DNA from: an uncultured Bacteroidia bacterium
Lineage (GTDB): Bacteria > Bacteroidota > Bacteroidia > Bacteroidales > Prolixibacteraceae
Length of the DNA: 57,536 bases
Reading direction: 5' to 3'
Assembly (NCBI GenBank): GCA_903918045.1
Contig: CAIXCY010000078.1
Location: 1 to 57,536 of the forward strand
Shown: positions 41,146-51,000 of the stretch, one piece after another
Numbering within the stretch: position 1 is the first letter of the stretch
Layout of the letters: every line of letters starts with the position of its first letter
Made by a program: the position numbers and the translations under genes
Notes under the pieces: generated by a model
What the model was told of the DNA's origin: nothing
Databases searched by the model: none
The model's input: only the letters and a program-made list of their open reading frames with translations

Positions 41146-43116
41146 ATGTTGATCATGTTCAGAAAAGTATTCCTACTATCCTTTTTCTTAATAATAGCGG
41201 CTGCATTTACCCTTCGGGCAGAAAATTCCAATAAAGGATCCGTCAGGGAAGAGTTTTTTCCTGTTAAACAGAATAACGATTCATTAAAATGGAGTGTAAA
41301 TTTCCTAAATAAGTTACTCTATTCGTGCAATGAGTGGTACCTGACTGACAATCAACTTAAAAAACCGATACAGGGGGTGTTAAACTATGCAGAAAATGAT
41401 CCGTTGGATACTGTGATACTTAATCTGAAGAGTTTGCTAAAAGATGGGAAGGTGGTCTATCTGATGGACAGGCATCCCCAGGATATTCGAAACCTCAGGG
41501 AGGTTCCGGGTTACATCCCTGATTCTGAGGTTGACCGAAGTATTGAGACAATCAGAAAAGATCTGTTCGACAGTTTAAATAATACCAATATTGCCGTTCC
41601 CATGATGATTATGGAATCAGAGCTGTCGAAAGCCCCTTATGTCCCCGATGGAGAAATGAATATCCTGCTGGCCAAACAGAAAGAGCTTCCAAGGGATTTT
41701 ATCACCAACCTGAATAATCGGATCGCCGCGATCCGGTTCCCCGCGAATATGACAGGTTCAGCCATGGATTCTACCTTAAACCAGGTTTTCATTGCTTACC
41801 GCAAAAATTTTAACGATTCGGTAATGAACCGATGGCGCGACAAGATAACCTTCAGCTACAAGACTAAATCCATAGCTCAGAAAACGGATTCAAGAATTAA
41901 AGAGTATAAAAAATCGGTTGCAAATCAGAACCTCGTCCGGTTAAATGCATTCAATCAAAAAACAGTTACGATCGTTAACGATTCACTGCGACTTGCACTG
42001 CAATATCTGATCACGCATGCCGAAGCAGATTCTACGTTGATACGACTGACCAATCTCACGGACTCAAAAGCCGAACTGTGGACCGCTAACCGTGAGGTAA
42101 AACCCATGCGGATCTACCTCAAGAATGCTCAGAACGATTCGCTGAGTGTGATTCTTATCAATAACAAAAAGGGAGAATTAAAGCTGGTCATTGATGACGG
42201 AGTAAAGCTGACCCGGTACGCCGAGACACAGAACAGATCGATCACCTTTGAAACCAAGGCTCCCGATAAAAAATTACTGCATGTAAATCTCAAACAGGTG
42301 ATCTATCCGCCTTGGACCCTAAAAGGGAACGGATCTGTGGGATTTACTCAAACATCCTTATCCAACTGGGCAAAGGGGGGGGAAAGCGCATTGGCAGCAT
42401 TGATTATCAGCAAATACACGGCAAATTACTCAAAGCCAAAGGTTAAATGGGAAAACAGCGCTGAGTTTCGGTATGGCGTAAGCAAAAGTAAATCAAGAGG
42501 GTTAGAGAAAAATGATGATAAGATTGAGCTTCAAAGCCGGTTTGGATTGTCTGCTTTCAAAAAGTGGTATTATTCTGCCGAATCCAACTTCAGGACACAA
42601 ATTGCAAATGGATATGTCTTCCCCGACAAGGTTAATCCAATTTCAGCCTTTATGGCCCCGGGATTCCTCACATTCTCACTGGGTCTTGACTATAAACCGA
42701 ATAAGGATTTTTCATTATTCCTCTCTCCCTTAACTTCAAAAACAACCTATATCCGGGATACCGTACTGATAAAACCATCTAAATTTGGTCTGTTACCCGG
42801 AACAAAGAAGTTGTGGGAACCCGGTCTAATTATTAAGGCAAACTGGCACCGAAAACTTGCCGAGAATATCAACTACGACACCAAGGGGGAGTTCTTTAAT
42901 AACTATATGTATCCCTTCCACAAAATGGCATTTGAATGGGAACAGGTCCTTTTGATGGAAGTTAACCGCTTTATCAATGTCCGGATTATGACACAGATGA
43001 TCTATGATTACAATACAAAATTCCCAATCTATGATGGCGCCGGAAATGTCACCGGTCAAAAACCCAAACTGCAGTTTGAAGAGTTATTTACCATTGGTTT
43101 TGCCTATAAATTCTAA
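41146..43116 (+). CDS. DUF3078 outer-membrane protein
   Basis: 656 residues from the ATG at 41146 (653 if the ATG at 41155 is used). The signal peptide is FLLSFFLIIAAAFTLRA. Residues about 40-370 are a soluble, helical periplasmic part rich in Asn/Asp/Lys. From about residue 385 comes the DUF3078 beta-barrel: PPWTLKGNGSVGFTQTSLSN, WAKGGESALAALIISKYTANY, and alternating aromatic strands ending FAYKF, with the C-terminal Phe typical of outer-membrane barrels. DUF3078 is a Bacteroidetes outer-membrane family of unknown function. The long N-terminal extension is not part of the standard DUF3078 domain. Confidence 0.88.
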   Translation: MLIMFRKVFLLSFFLIIAAAFTLRAENSNKGSVREEFFPVKQNNDSLKWSVNFLNKLLYSCNEWYLTDNQLKKPIQGVLNYAENDPLDTVILNLKSLLKDGKVVYLMDRHPQDIRNLREVPGYIPDSEVDRSIETIRKDLFDSLNNTNIAVPMMIMESELSKAPYVPDGEMNILLAKQKELPRDFITNLNNRIAAIRFPANMTGSAMDSTLNQVFIAYRKNFNDSVMNRWRDKITFSYKTKSIAQKTDSRIKEYKKSVANQNLVRLNAFNQKTVTIVNDSLRLALQYLITHAEADSTLIRLTNLTDSKAELWTANREVKPMRIYLKNAQNDSLSVILINNKKGELKLVIDDGVKLTRYAETQNRSITFETKAPDKKLLHVNLKQVIYPPWTLKGNGSVGFTQTSLSNWAKGGESALAALIISKYTANYSKPKVKWENSAEFRYGVSKSKSRGLEKNDDKIELQSRFGLSAFKKWYYSAESNFRTQIANGYVFPDKVNPISAFMAPGFLTFSLGLDYKPNKDFSLFLSPLTSKTTYIRDTVLIKPSKFGLLPGTKKLWEPGLIIKANWHRKLAENINYDTKGEFFNNYMYPFHKMAFEWEQVLLMEVNRFINVRIMTQMIYDYNTKFPIYDGAGNVTGQKPKLQFEELFTIGFAYKF

Positions 43117-43126
43117 TCTAAATGTC

Positions 43127-43134
43127 TATCTTTG
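43127..43134 (+). promoter_or_regulatory. Candidate -7 element upstream of the AHSA1-like gene
   Basis: TATCTTTG, a full TAnnTTTG match, 11 bp after the DUF3078 stop and 111 bp before the AHSA1-like ATG. A TTTG lies 24 bp upstream, slightly too far for the usual spacing. Copy B of the dispersed repeat lies in the resulting leader. Confidence 0.4.
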
Positions 43135-43162
43135 AATAAAAACAGCCCCAGTAACTATGAAT

Positions 43163-43238
43163 CGAGCATGTTCGGCAAACACAAACACGGATGAATATCT
43201 CACATGCGAGTTACATCCGGCAATTAAAAAACAAATTA
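43163..43238. repeat. Dispersed repeat, copy B
   Basis: Compact form of the three-block repeat also found at 14700-14825: blocks 43163-43195, 43195-43212 and 43215-43238. It ends 7 bp before the ATG of the AHSA1-like gene and so would lie in its 5' leader. Confidence 0.7.
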
Positions 43239-43245
43239 TATTCGG

Positions 43246-43620
43246 ATGAAAGATTTTAAAAGATACTTTAAATTGAATGCCTCCCCTGCCGATATCTATA
43301 ATGCCCTTACCAATCCCACGATGATTGAGATCTGGACTGGCGAAGCTGCAGTGATGAGTACCGAACCCGGAAGCGATTTCTCCTTGTGGGATGGAGAGAT
43401 TGTTGGTCGGAATATTGAGTTTGTTCCCGATTTCAAAATCGTACAAAGCTGGTATTTCGGCGAAGAATCTGATTCTGTCGTAACCATTAAGCTGCATCAC
43501 GACAAGCAGGGGACCAACGTAGAGGTGCACCAGACCAATATCCCCGACGATGCGTATGACAATATCTCGGAGGGTTGGGAATCGGATTACTTTGGAAGCC
43601 TGCAGGAGCTGTTTGACTAA
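43246..43620 (+). CDS. AHSA1/SRPBCC-like domain protein
   Basis: 124 residues, a complete START-like (Bet v 1) fold: NASPADIYNALTNPTMIEIWTG, SDFSLWDGEIVGRNIEFVPDFKIVQSW, and the C-terminal helix WESDYFGSLQELF. The W-x-G-E and FSLWDG motifs fit the AHSA1 (Aha1 C-terminal-like) branch of the SRPBCC superfamily. These bind hydrophobic ligands or proteins; the ligand here is unknown. Cytoplasmic, monocistronic, with repeat copy B in its leader. Confidence 0.88.
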   Translation: MKDFKRYFKLNASPADIYNALTNPTMIEIWTGEAAVMSTEPGSDFSLWDGEIVGRNIEFVPDFKIVQSWYFGEESDSVVTIKLHHDKQGTNVEVHQTNIPDDAYDNISEGWESDYFGSLQELFD

Positions 43621-43700
43621 TAGATCATCACTATAGGTTTATTAAATAAGATTCATCCTTTTATAGATTTTTTTTGTATCTTCGTTTAAAATAGTTATCA

Positions 43701-44060
43701 ATGAAACGATTTCTGTCTTTACTCGCGATTCTATTTTTCTGCATTTGTGTAAAAGCTCAGGACGCTTCTATCGCATATACACAAGTTGATAGGGATCGAA
43801 TGGTACGTGTAGAAACACGTCTTGAAACAATGCAATCTCAAATAAACCGTCTTGAAGATAAATTTGACAGCTACTTTATGTGGGGGTTTGGATTAGTTTT
43901 AATGTCAATATTCACACTTATCGGATTCATTATTTATGATCGCCGCACGACCCTGGCACCGGTTGAGCATAAAACAGAGAGAATTATTAAAGTATTGAAG
44001 GAAGCAGCAGAAAAGGATCCCGCACTTCGGGAAGCCTTAAAAAAGGCAGCATTCTGGTGA
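43701..44060 (+). CDS. Small membrane protein with signal peptide and coiled coil, function unknown
   Basis: 119 residues. Signal peptide about 1-19 (FLSLLAILFFCICVKA before Gln). A coiled coil lies at about 30-57 with regular hydrophobic spacing (RMVRVETRLETMQSQINRLE). One membrane span at about 59-79 (MWGFGLVLMSIFTLIGFIIY) is followed by a basic, then Ala/Lys-rich cytoplasmic tail. The expected topology is a periplasmic coiled coil anchored in the inner membrane. I recognise no family. Just upstream (43677-43684) is TATCTTCG, one base from the TAnnTTTG consensus. Confidence 0.75.
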   Translation: MKRFLSLLAILFFCICVKAQDASIAYTQVDRDRMVRVETRLETMQSQINRLEDKFDSYFMWGFGLVLMSIFTLIGFIIYDRRTTLAPVEHKTERIIKVLKEAAEKDPALREALKKAAFW

Positions 44061-44105
44061 GACAGGAAGAAGCATCATCTTGCGGCTTTCAGATTCTTCC
44101 TGTAA

Positions 44106-45113
44106 TTAAAGCGCCGGTAAGCTCATTTTATAATCGTCCATAACATATCCGGCTCCGATATCGGTGACTACAGGACCATCATTTGTAAATCCCAGTCTTT
44201 GGTAGGCTTTAATACTGTTGATATTGTTGACATTGACTGTTAAGGTAATTCGTTTGGCGCCAGCATCCCTTGCCTGAAGAGTGATAAATTTGATCCCCTC
44301 CTTTCCCAGCCCGGTTCCCCTTTTCTTTTTGATCACATAAAACTTACTCAGAAATAAATCTTCGCCCATTTGTTTTATCGAAATGTATCCGGAGGGTTCA
44401 GATTGGTGATAAAGGAGGTAATATTTGTAATTTTCATGCTGTATCTGATTCCGTATCGCATCAGGCGACTGGAAATTGGTCACCATGTAATCGACCTGTG
44501 CTTGTCCTATGATCGGGACATAATGTTCGTTCCAGATGACGGAAGCCAGGTCGGATGTTAATGTGATATCCTGTTCGGTCAAAACCTTCTCAAACAAAAC
44601 GAGTTCAGAAAAAGCACTTTTGTAAAGCGACAGGTTTTCCTCATCAAAACAACAAAAGATAACCAGCTCTATTTCAGATGAATTTGCAAGATAGTCCCGA
44701 ACGGTTTCCAGGGCAATCAAGGCAGCTACGGGTTTTGGAAAGCCATAAACTCCGGTGCTGATATTTGGAAAGGCGATAGTTCGTAATCCTTTTGCGGATG
44801 CCAGTTCCAGGCTTTTCAGATAACATGAAGCGAGTAGCTTATTTTCGTCACAGGTTCCACCTTCCCATACCGGACCAACGGTGTGGATTACAAAGGGGGA
44901 AGGGAGTCTGAATCCTGGGGTTATTTTTGCTTCACCTGCAACACAACCATTGAGTAATTTGCAGGCAGTCAATAATTCAGGTCCTGCAGCACGATGAATT
45001 GCACCGTCAACACCCCCACCCCCTAAAAGGGATGCATTTGCAGCATTGACAATTGCATCGACATGCAATTTGGTAATGTCTCCGCTGATGATTTCAATCC
45101 TGGCCATTTTCAT
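44106..45113 (-). CDS. Macrodomain (O-acetyl-ADP-ribose deacetylase-like) fused to a GNAT acetyltransferase
   Basis: 335 residues. Residues 4-172 are a MacroD-type macrodomain: IEIISGDITKLHVDAIVNAAN, then LLGGGGVDGAIHRAAG, PSPFVIHTVGPVW and AFPNISTGVYGFP, with all ADP-ribose loops present. Residues about 185-335 are a GNAT domain with motif A KFYVIKKKRGTGLGKEGIKF and the motif B region NSIKAYQRLGF. MacroD enzymes remove ADP-ribose from proteins or deacetylate O-acetyl-ADP-ribose; the GNAT half should use acetyl-CoA. The fusion joins an enzyme of acetylated ADP-ribose metabolism with an acetyltransferase. Start may be Met1 or Met3. TAACTTTG at 45129-45136 (minus strand) is a promoter candidate. 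Confidence 0.92.
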   Translation of the reverse strand: MKMARIEIISGDITKLHVDAIVNAANASLLGGGGVDGAIHRAAGPELLTACKLLNGCVAGEAKITPGFRLPSPFVIHTVGPVWEGGTCDENKLLASCYLKSLELASAKGLRTIAFPNISTGVYGFPKPVAALIALETVRDYLANSSEIELVIFCCFDEENLSLYKSAFSELVLFEKVLTEQDITLTSDLASVIWNEHYVPIIGQAQVDYMVTNFQSPDAIRNQIQHENYKYYLLYHQSEPSGYISIKQMGEDLFLSKFYVIKKKRGTGLGKEGIKFITLQARDAGAKRITLTVNVNNINSIKAYQRLGFTNDGPVVTDIGAGYVMDDYKMSLPAL

Positions 45114-45128
45114 TGTTTTTCAGATGCC

Positions 45129-45136
45129 CAAAGTTA
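45129..45136 (-). promoter_or_regulatory. Candidate -7 element of the macrodomain-GNAT gene
   Basis: TAACTTTG on the minus strand, 16 bp before the ATG; matches TAnnTTTG. The leader would be very short. No TTTG -33. Confidence 0.35.
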
Positions 45137-45202
45137 GTAAATAAAGGTGCTACAGAATTTATTTACCTAATTTTACATCCATTCCAAATACCAGAACAAA
45201 TT

Positions 45203-48049
45203 ATGCTTGCAGGAAAATATAAAACTCTTTTTGAGAAACTTACAACGGTTATTGATTCAAAACGAATATTTCATGATCCGATGTACACCCTTGCATTCGG
45301 AACCGATGCGAGTTTCTACAGGCTAATCCCGAAAATGGTCATCAAGGCAAAAGATGAAACGGAGGTCTCCCTCATACTCAAAGAAAGTTCAAAGCTTTCA
45401 ATTCCAGTTACCTTTCGCGCAGCAGGAACCAGCCTTTCAGGCCAGGCCATCTCTGATTCGGTACTTATTATTGCTGGAAATCACTGGAGAAAATATACGA
45501 TCATCGACAAAGGTTTAAAAATCAGGCTTCAACCCGGACTTACCGGAGGGAGGGTTAATGCACTGCTAGCCCCCTTTGGACGGAAAATTGGTCCTGACCC
45601 AGCCTCTGTAAATGCGGCGATGATCGGTGGTATTGCCGCCAATAATGCCAGTGGAATGTGCTGTGGAACGGCTCAGAATTCCTACAATACAGTGGATAGT
45701 ATGCGTGTAATCCTGGCTGATGGATCACTTCTCGATACTGCAGACCCTGAAAGCAAGGTGCAATTTCAAAATAACCATCCTCAACTCCTGCACGAGATCT
45801 CTGCTATCGCCAGTGAGATCAAGGGAAATCCAATTTTAACAGCCCGGATTTCAGCAAAATACAGGATGAAAAACACCACCGGGTACAGCCTCAATGCGTT
45901 TGTCGACTACGCCGATCCGTTTGATATCCTTGAACATCTGATGATCGGTTCGGAAGGGACGCTTGGCTTTATTGCCGAAATCACCTACAAAACTGTTGTA
46001 GAGCACCCTTTTAAGGCAAGTTCACTAATGGTATTTCCTGATATTGACAAAGCCTGTCAGGCAGTTTTAAGGTTGAAGAGGGCCCCTGTTTCTGCAGTAG
46101 AGCTTATCGACCGTGCAGGTTTGCGGGCCGTTGAAAATCAGGATGGTATTCCGCAATATCTGAAATCAATAAATCCCAATGGGACCGCAATACTTGTTGA
46201 AACCAGGGCATTAAACCAGGAGGAACTCGAAACCCAGATCCAAATTATTCTTACGGCGATTGAACCAATTACCACCGAAATACCTGTTCATTTTACCGCT
46301 AAACCGGCCGAGTATGAGCTGCTCTGGAAGATCCGTAAAGGGATGTTCCCCTCTGTTGGGGCGATACGCAAAACCGGAACGACAGTTATTATTGAGGATG
46401 TAGCCTTTCCTGTGTCAAGACTGGCAGAGGCAACAACGGATCTTCACCTACTTTTTGCTAAATGGGGATACTCCGAGGCGGTTATCTTCGGTCATGCACT
46501 CGAAGGAAACCTCCATTTTGTTTTTACACAGGATTTTGGATCACCTGCCGAGATTGAGCGTTATCGTGAATTTATGACAGATGTTACACTGTTGGTGGTT
46601 AAAAAATATGATGGCTCACTCAAAGCTGAACATGGAACCGGAAGGAATATGGCCCCATTTGTGGAGTTGGAGTGGGGAGAAGAGGCGTATTGGCTGATGA
46701 AGCGGATCAAAACCCTTTTTGATCCGCAGAACCTCCTTAACCCGGGTGTGATAATTAACGGTGACCCACTGGCCCACCTTAAAAACCTAAAGCCGATACC
46801 CGCAGCACATGAAAAAATCGATAAATGTATTGAATGTGGATTCTGTGAACCCACCTGTGTCTCGGCTGAGCTCACCATTTCGCCACGTCAGCGCATTGCG
46901 GTTTATCGCCAAATGGCCACCCTTACTGAATCGGGGGTTGAACCTCATATCCTTGCCTCGTTATCCAGGACATTTGAGTATGCCGGAGATCAAACATGCG
47001 CTACCGATGGGTTGTGTGCGACAAGTTGTCCGGTAAAGATTGACACGGGTCTGCTCATAAAGGCATTAAGGCACACAGCAGTAATCCCGAATCAAAAAGT
47101 CGCTGCAGCGATAGCCAAACGGATGAGCGGTGTGATCTATTTCGCCAGGAAAATGCTTTCGCTTATCGGATTTTTCCATTCCGTTTTGGGAAATTCAATG
47201 ATGAAAAGAATATCCAACGGGTTACGAACCTTATCAGGAAATCGATTACCACTTTGGAATAGGTATATGCCGTTGGGAGCCAAAGCAATTGATCTGAAAT
47301 TAACTGCCCCGGATCCGTTAACAGGAAGAAAGGTGGTCTATTTTCCTTCGTGTATCAACCGTGCAATGGGTGTATCAGCAGAGTGCAGGAAGGAAAAACA
47401 GCTTTCCGAAATGGTTGTACAACTGCTTCATAAAGGGGGATATGAGGTAATATATCCCAAAAATCTGAATCACCACTGTTGTGGAATGGCCTTTTCAAGT
47501 AAAGGGTATGTTGAAATTGGACAAAAAAAATCAAATGACCTGGAGAAGGCCCTATTAGCTGCTAGTGAGAACGGCAAATATCCTGTGTTGTGCGATATGA
47601 GTCCTTGTCTTTTCACGATGAAAGAAAATATGGGGGGGCCTTTACGCCTCTATGAACCGGTGGAGTTTATCCTTGACAACCTCCTCTCCCATCTTGAGCT
47701 CAGCCCGTTGCAGGAAACTATCGCGGTATTTGAGGTATGCAGTTTGAAGAAAATGGGATTGGAACACAAGCTCGTTGAACTTGCTTCGCGGTGTGTAACC
47801 AACGTTGTGGTTCCGGAATGCAATTGCTGCGGTTTTGCCGGCGACCGGGGATTTACTCATCCTGAACTAAATGAACACGGATTAGCTGATCTCAAAAAAG
47901 AGATAACGCAAGATTTAACCAAAGGATACTCAACAAGCAGAACCTGTGAAACCGGTCTGAGTCTCCATTCGGGGATCACATTTAAATCAATTATTTACCT
48001 TGTTGACCGGGTAAGTAAGTCAAAACAGCAAGAACAGATTATTCAATAA
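45203..48049 (+). CDS. FAD/Fe-S oxidoreductase, D-lactate dehydrogenase (cytochrome) type
   Basis: 948 residues from the ATG at 45203; the frame opens at a TTG at 45113, but the extra 30 residues are not family-like and overlap the neighbouring gene's promoter region. Residues about 30-210 form the FAD-binding PCMH domain (FRAAGTSLSGQA, GPDPASVNAAMIGGIAANNASG). About 250-530 is the FAD-oxidase C domain. From 540, ferredoxin-type clusters CIECGFCEPTC and CATDGLCATSCPVKID follow, then two CCG domains with HHCCGMAF and CNCCGFAGDRGF. It is expected to oxidise D-lactate or a similar 2-hydroxyacid and pass electrons to the quinone pool. Its 3' end overlaps the convergent hybrid kinase gene by 11 bp. 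Confidence 0.94.
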   Translation: MLAGKYKTLFEKLTTVIDSKRIFHDPMYTLAFGTDASFYRLIPKMVIKAKDETEVSLILKESSKLSIPVTFRAAGTSLSGQAISDSVLIIAGNHWRKYTIIDKGLKIRLQPGLTGGRVNALLAPFGRKIGPDPASVNAAMIGGIAANNASGMCCGTAQNSYNTVDSMRVILADGSLLDTADPESKVQFQNNHPQLLHEISAIASEIKGNPILTARISAKYRMKNTTGYSLNAFVDYADPFDILEHLMIGSEGTLGFIAEITYKTVVEHPFKASSLMVFPDIDKACQAVLRLKRAPVSAVELIDRAGLRAVENQDGIPQYLKSINPNGTAILVETRALNQEELETQIQIILTAIEPITTEIPVHFTAKPAEYELLWKIRKGMFPSVGAIRKTGTTVIIEDVAFPVSRLAEATTDLHLLFAKWGYSEAVIFGHALEGNLHFVFTQDFGSPAEIERYREFMTDVTLLVVKKYDGSLKAEHGTGRNMAPFVELEWGEEAYWLMKRIKTLFDPQNLLNPGVIINGDPLAHLKNLKPIPAAHEKIDKCIECGFCEPTCVSAELTISPRQRIAVYRQMATLTESGVEPHILASLSRTFEYAGDQTCATDGLCATSCPVKIDTGLLIKALRHTAVIPNQKVAAAIAKRMSGVIYFARKMLSLIGFFHSVLGNSMMKRISNGLRTLSGNRLPLWNRYMPLGAKAIDLKLTAPDPLTGRKVVYFPSCINRAMGVSAECRKEKQLSEMVVQLLHKGGYEVIYPKNLNHHCCGMAFSSKGYVEIGQKKSNDLEKALLAASENGKYPVLCDMSPCLFTMKENMGGPLRLYEPVEFILDNLLSHLELSPLQETIAVFEVCSLKKMGLEHKLVELASRCVTNVVVPECNCCGFAGDRGFTHPELNEHGLADLKKEITQDLTKGYSTSRTCETGLSLHSGITFKSIIYLVDRVSKSKQQEQIIQ

Positions 48050-51000
48050 TCAGCTTAACCTGAGCCCACTCGACCATTAATGCTTCGAAAAGCTCTTCAA
48101 GTTCAATAAAATGGTCTTTATCAAGATATAATTCAAATTCGATAGCCAATTCAGCCATTTTGTGAAACCACATGTTGAGACATGCCCCCTTAATTGAATG
48201 AGCAACCGATTTAATCAACGGCAAATTGCGGTCAGCTATCGCTTTTTTCAGTAATTCTGAATCCTTGGTAATTTGCACAATAACAGCCTGGAGTAATTCT
48301 TCACAAAGTTCCGAATTTTCACCAATACTCGACATCAGCATTTCCCGATCAAAATGGATATCGACGCTTTGGGTAATACTTTTTTTCTTAATAACAGCCG
48401 ATTGCTTGTAGAACTGGGCCAGGTGAGTCCCTAAAACTGCATGCAATTTCTTTTGCTCCAGCGGCTTTGTGAGGAAATCATCCATGCCGGATTCGATACA
48501 CCGCTCCGCTTCACCCTTGATGGCTCCTGCTGTCAGGGCAATAATAGGGATCCTGCCACCCATGCCGGCCTCATATTTCCGGATAGCCAGAGTGGCCTCA
48601 ACACCTGACATGATCGGCATCTGGATATCCATAATGATCAGGTTGGGTTTCTTTAAAATAGTCATCTCGTACGCTTCCTTCCCGTTTTTAGCCTGATAAA
48701 TAATAACATTGGGAATCATCTGTTTGATGAGCGTGGTTACCAGGATCATATTTATTACGACATCTTCGGCAACAAGGATTCCGGGCCTGGCATCCTTGGC
48801 CAGGCTTACCGATTCGCTTATCAAATCGGGTTCCTTTTCCAACAACAATGTATTGGGCTGACTGCGGATATTCTTTAAATAATGCAATAATTCGGATGAT
48901 TTCACCGGCTTTGTGAGATTAAATATCACACCAAGCTTCTTACATTCTTCATAAATTTCAATATCATCAGACGAACTGTGAAGCAAAATTACCGGTTGAA
49001 TATCGGGAGTCAGATTTAATCGGTTTCTGATCAACTTTATAGTGTCAATCCCATTAATTTCAGGCATTTGATAATCAACGATGATCACATCAAACGGTTC
49101 TGAATCCTCTAAAACAGCAATCGCCTGCAATCCATTTTCGATGCCGACAAAATTAATACCCCAGTTCCTGCAAGTGTGCTCAAGGATCATCCTGTTGTTA
49201 AAATTATCATCAATAACAAGGATCCGTTCCATGGATTTGAGGCTGGAAAAATCGAGTTTTTCGCCTGCTTCATAAGTTGTCTGTAGTGTAAAATGGAAGG
49301 TTGAACCCATATTAGGCTCACTGATTACTTCTATTCTGGTTCCCATTTTTTCGGCAAGCATACTTGAAATAGTCAGACCCAACCCTGTTCCGCCAAATTT
49401 CCGGGTCGTGGAACTATCGGCCTGAGAAAATGCCTTGAAAAGATGCTTCTGTTGCTCTGCATTTATTCCAATGCCGGTATCCCGGACAGAAAAAATAAAT
49501 TCTCCTCTTGTTTCTGTAATTTTAATAAAGGAGAGCTTCAACTCTACTTCACCCGCTTCTGTGAATTTGACCGCATTACCCAAAAGGTTTACTAAAATTT
49601 GTTTCAACCTGGTTGGATCCATTATTGCAAAACGGGGAATATCCTGCTGAATATTCAGCAAAAGTTCAATATTTTTTTGAGAAGCGTGGTATTTGACAAT
49701 ATCAGATGTCAATTCCACAAGTTCTATGATATCAGCCTTGATCCAGTCAATCTCCATCTTACCCGCCTCAATTTTTGAAAAATCGAGTATATCATTGATG
49801 ATTCCCAATAAGGTATGCCCGGATGTATTGGCATTTTTGGCATATTGCTGCTGGACTTTATTCAGTGGTGTTCTTAACAGGAGATCAGTAAATCCAATAA
49901 CCCCGTTTAACGGAGTTCGGATTTCGTGACTCATATTGGCCAAAAATTCAGATTTGGCCCTGTTGGCGCTATCCGACTCCTGTTTGGCAATTAAAAGGGT
50001 GGCTTCTGTTTGTTTCTGTTCTGTAATATCCCAGTTTGTTCCAATGATGTGCAGCGGATTGCCATCTTTATCACGCTGAACAGTTGCCAGCGCCCTGATA
50101 TTATGGATTGAGCCATCGGGCCAAACCACGCGAAACTCGGTATCAAATTCCTTTTCACCACTGATTGCAAGCTGTATCTGTGCCTCGACTGCTTGTGCAT
50201 CATCGGGATGAATCCCTCTGAGCCTTGTGTCGTTTGCCTGGCCAACATAATTCCTGTTTACCCCATAAAGTGAAAACATCTGATCGTCCCACAGGAGAAA
50301 GTCACTAATCAGGTCAAGGTCCCAAACCCCCACCCCTCCAGCACGTGTGGCTAGGGATAAACGGGTAGAAATTTGTTTAAGATCATCTTCTGCCTTTTTG
50401 CGCAAACTAATATCATGAGTCACGCCAATAAGACCCGTAATCTTTCCGTGAACATCCCTCAGAGGAACTTTGGAGACCAATAACGAGCGCAATTTACCCT
50501 CAGGATCAAGTAAGGTTCCTTCAGAATCCAAAATTGATTTTCCACTCATCAGAACATACTGATCTTCAGCAAAGCCGCGCTTAGCCATGGCTTCGGGATA
50601 CAAATTGTCATCCGTTTTGCCAATAATTTCATCTTCCGACTGCTTTCCCGCAAATTGAACCTCCTTAGGATTGGCTAAGATCTTCTTCCCCTCGGTATCC
50701 TTTACATAAACAGCATCCGGAATTAAATCGATGATTGTACGAAACAGCGCCCGCTCATTCTGAAGCAGTTCTTCTGCCTGCTTGCTCTCTGTTATGTCCC
50801 GAAAGGTCCAGATTCTGCCGTAATTTTTTCCATCCTTTCCCAAAACAGGGGCCGAATACCTGTCAAGAACCTTGCCTGTTGTAAGTTCAAGTACATCCTG
50901 GCTGATCTCATTCTCATGCACATTAAGGTAAAGAACTTTTTCCAGAAATTTTTCGGGATCCTTGGTTAAACCCATCACATGGGAAAGGAGATATGAATCA

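Noticed and set aside
45113-45202. TTG start giving 30 extra residues on the FAD/Fe-S oxidoreductase
   Set aside because: The ATG at 45203 gives the family N-terminus; the extension covers the promoter region of the divergent macrodomain gene.
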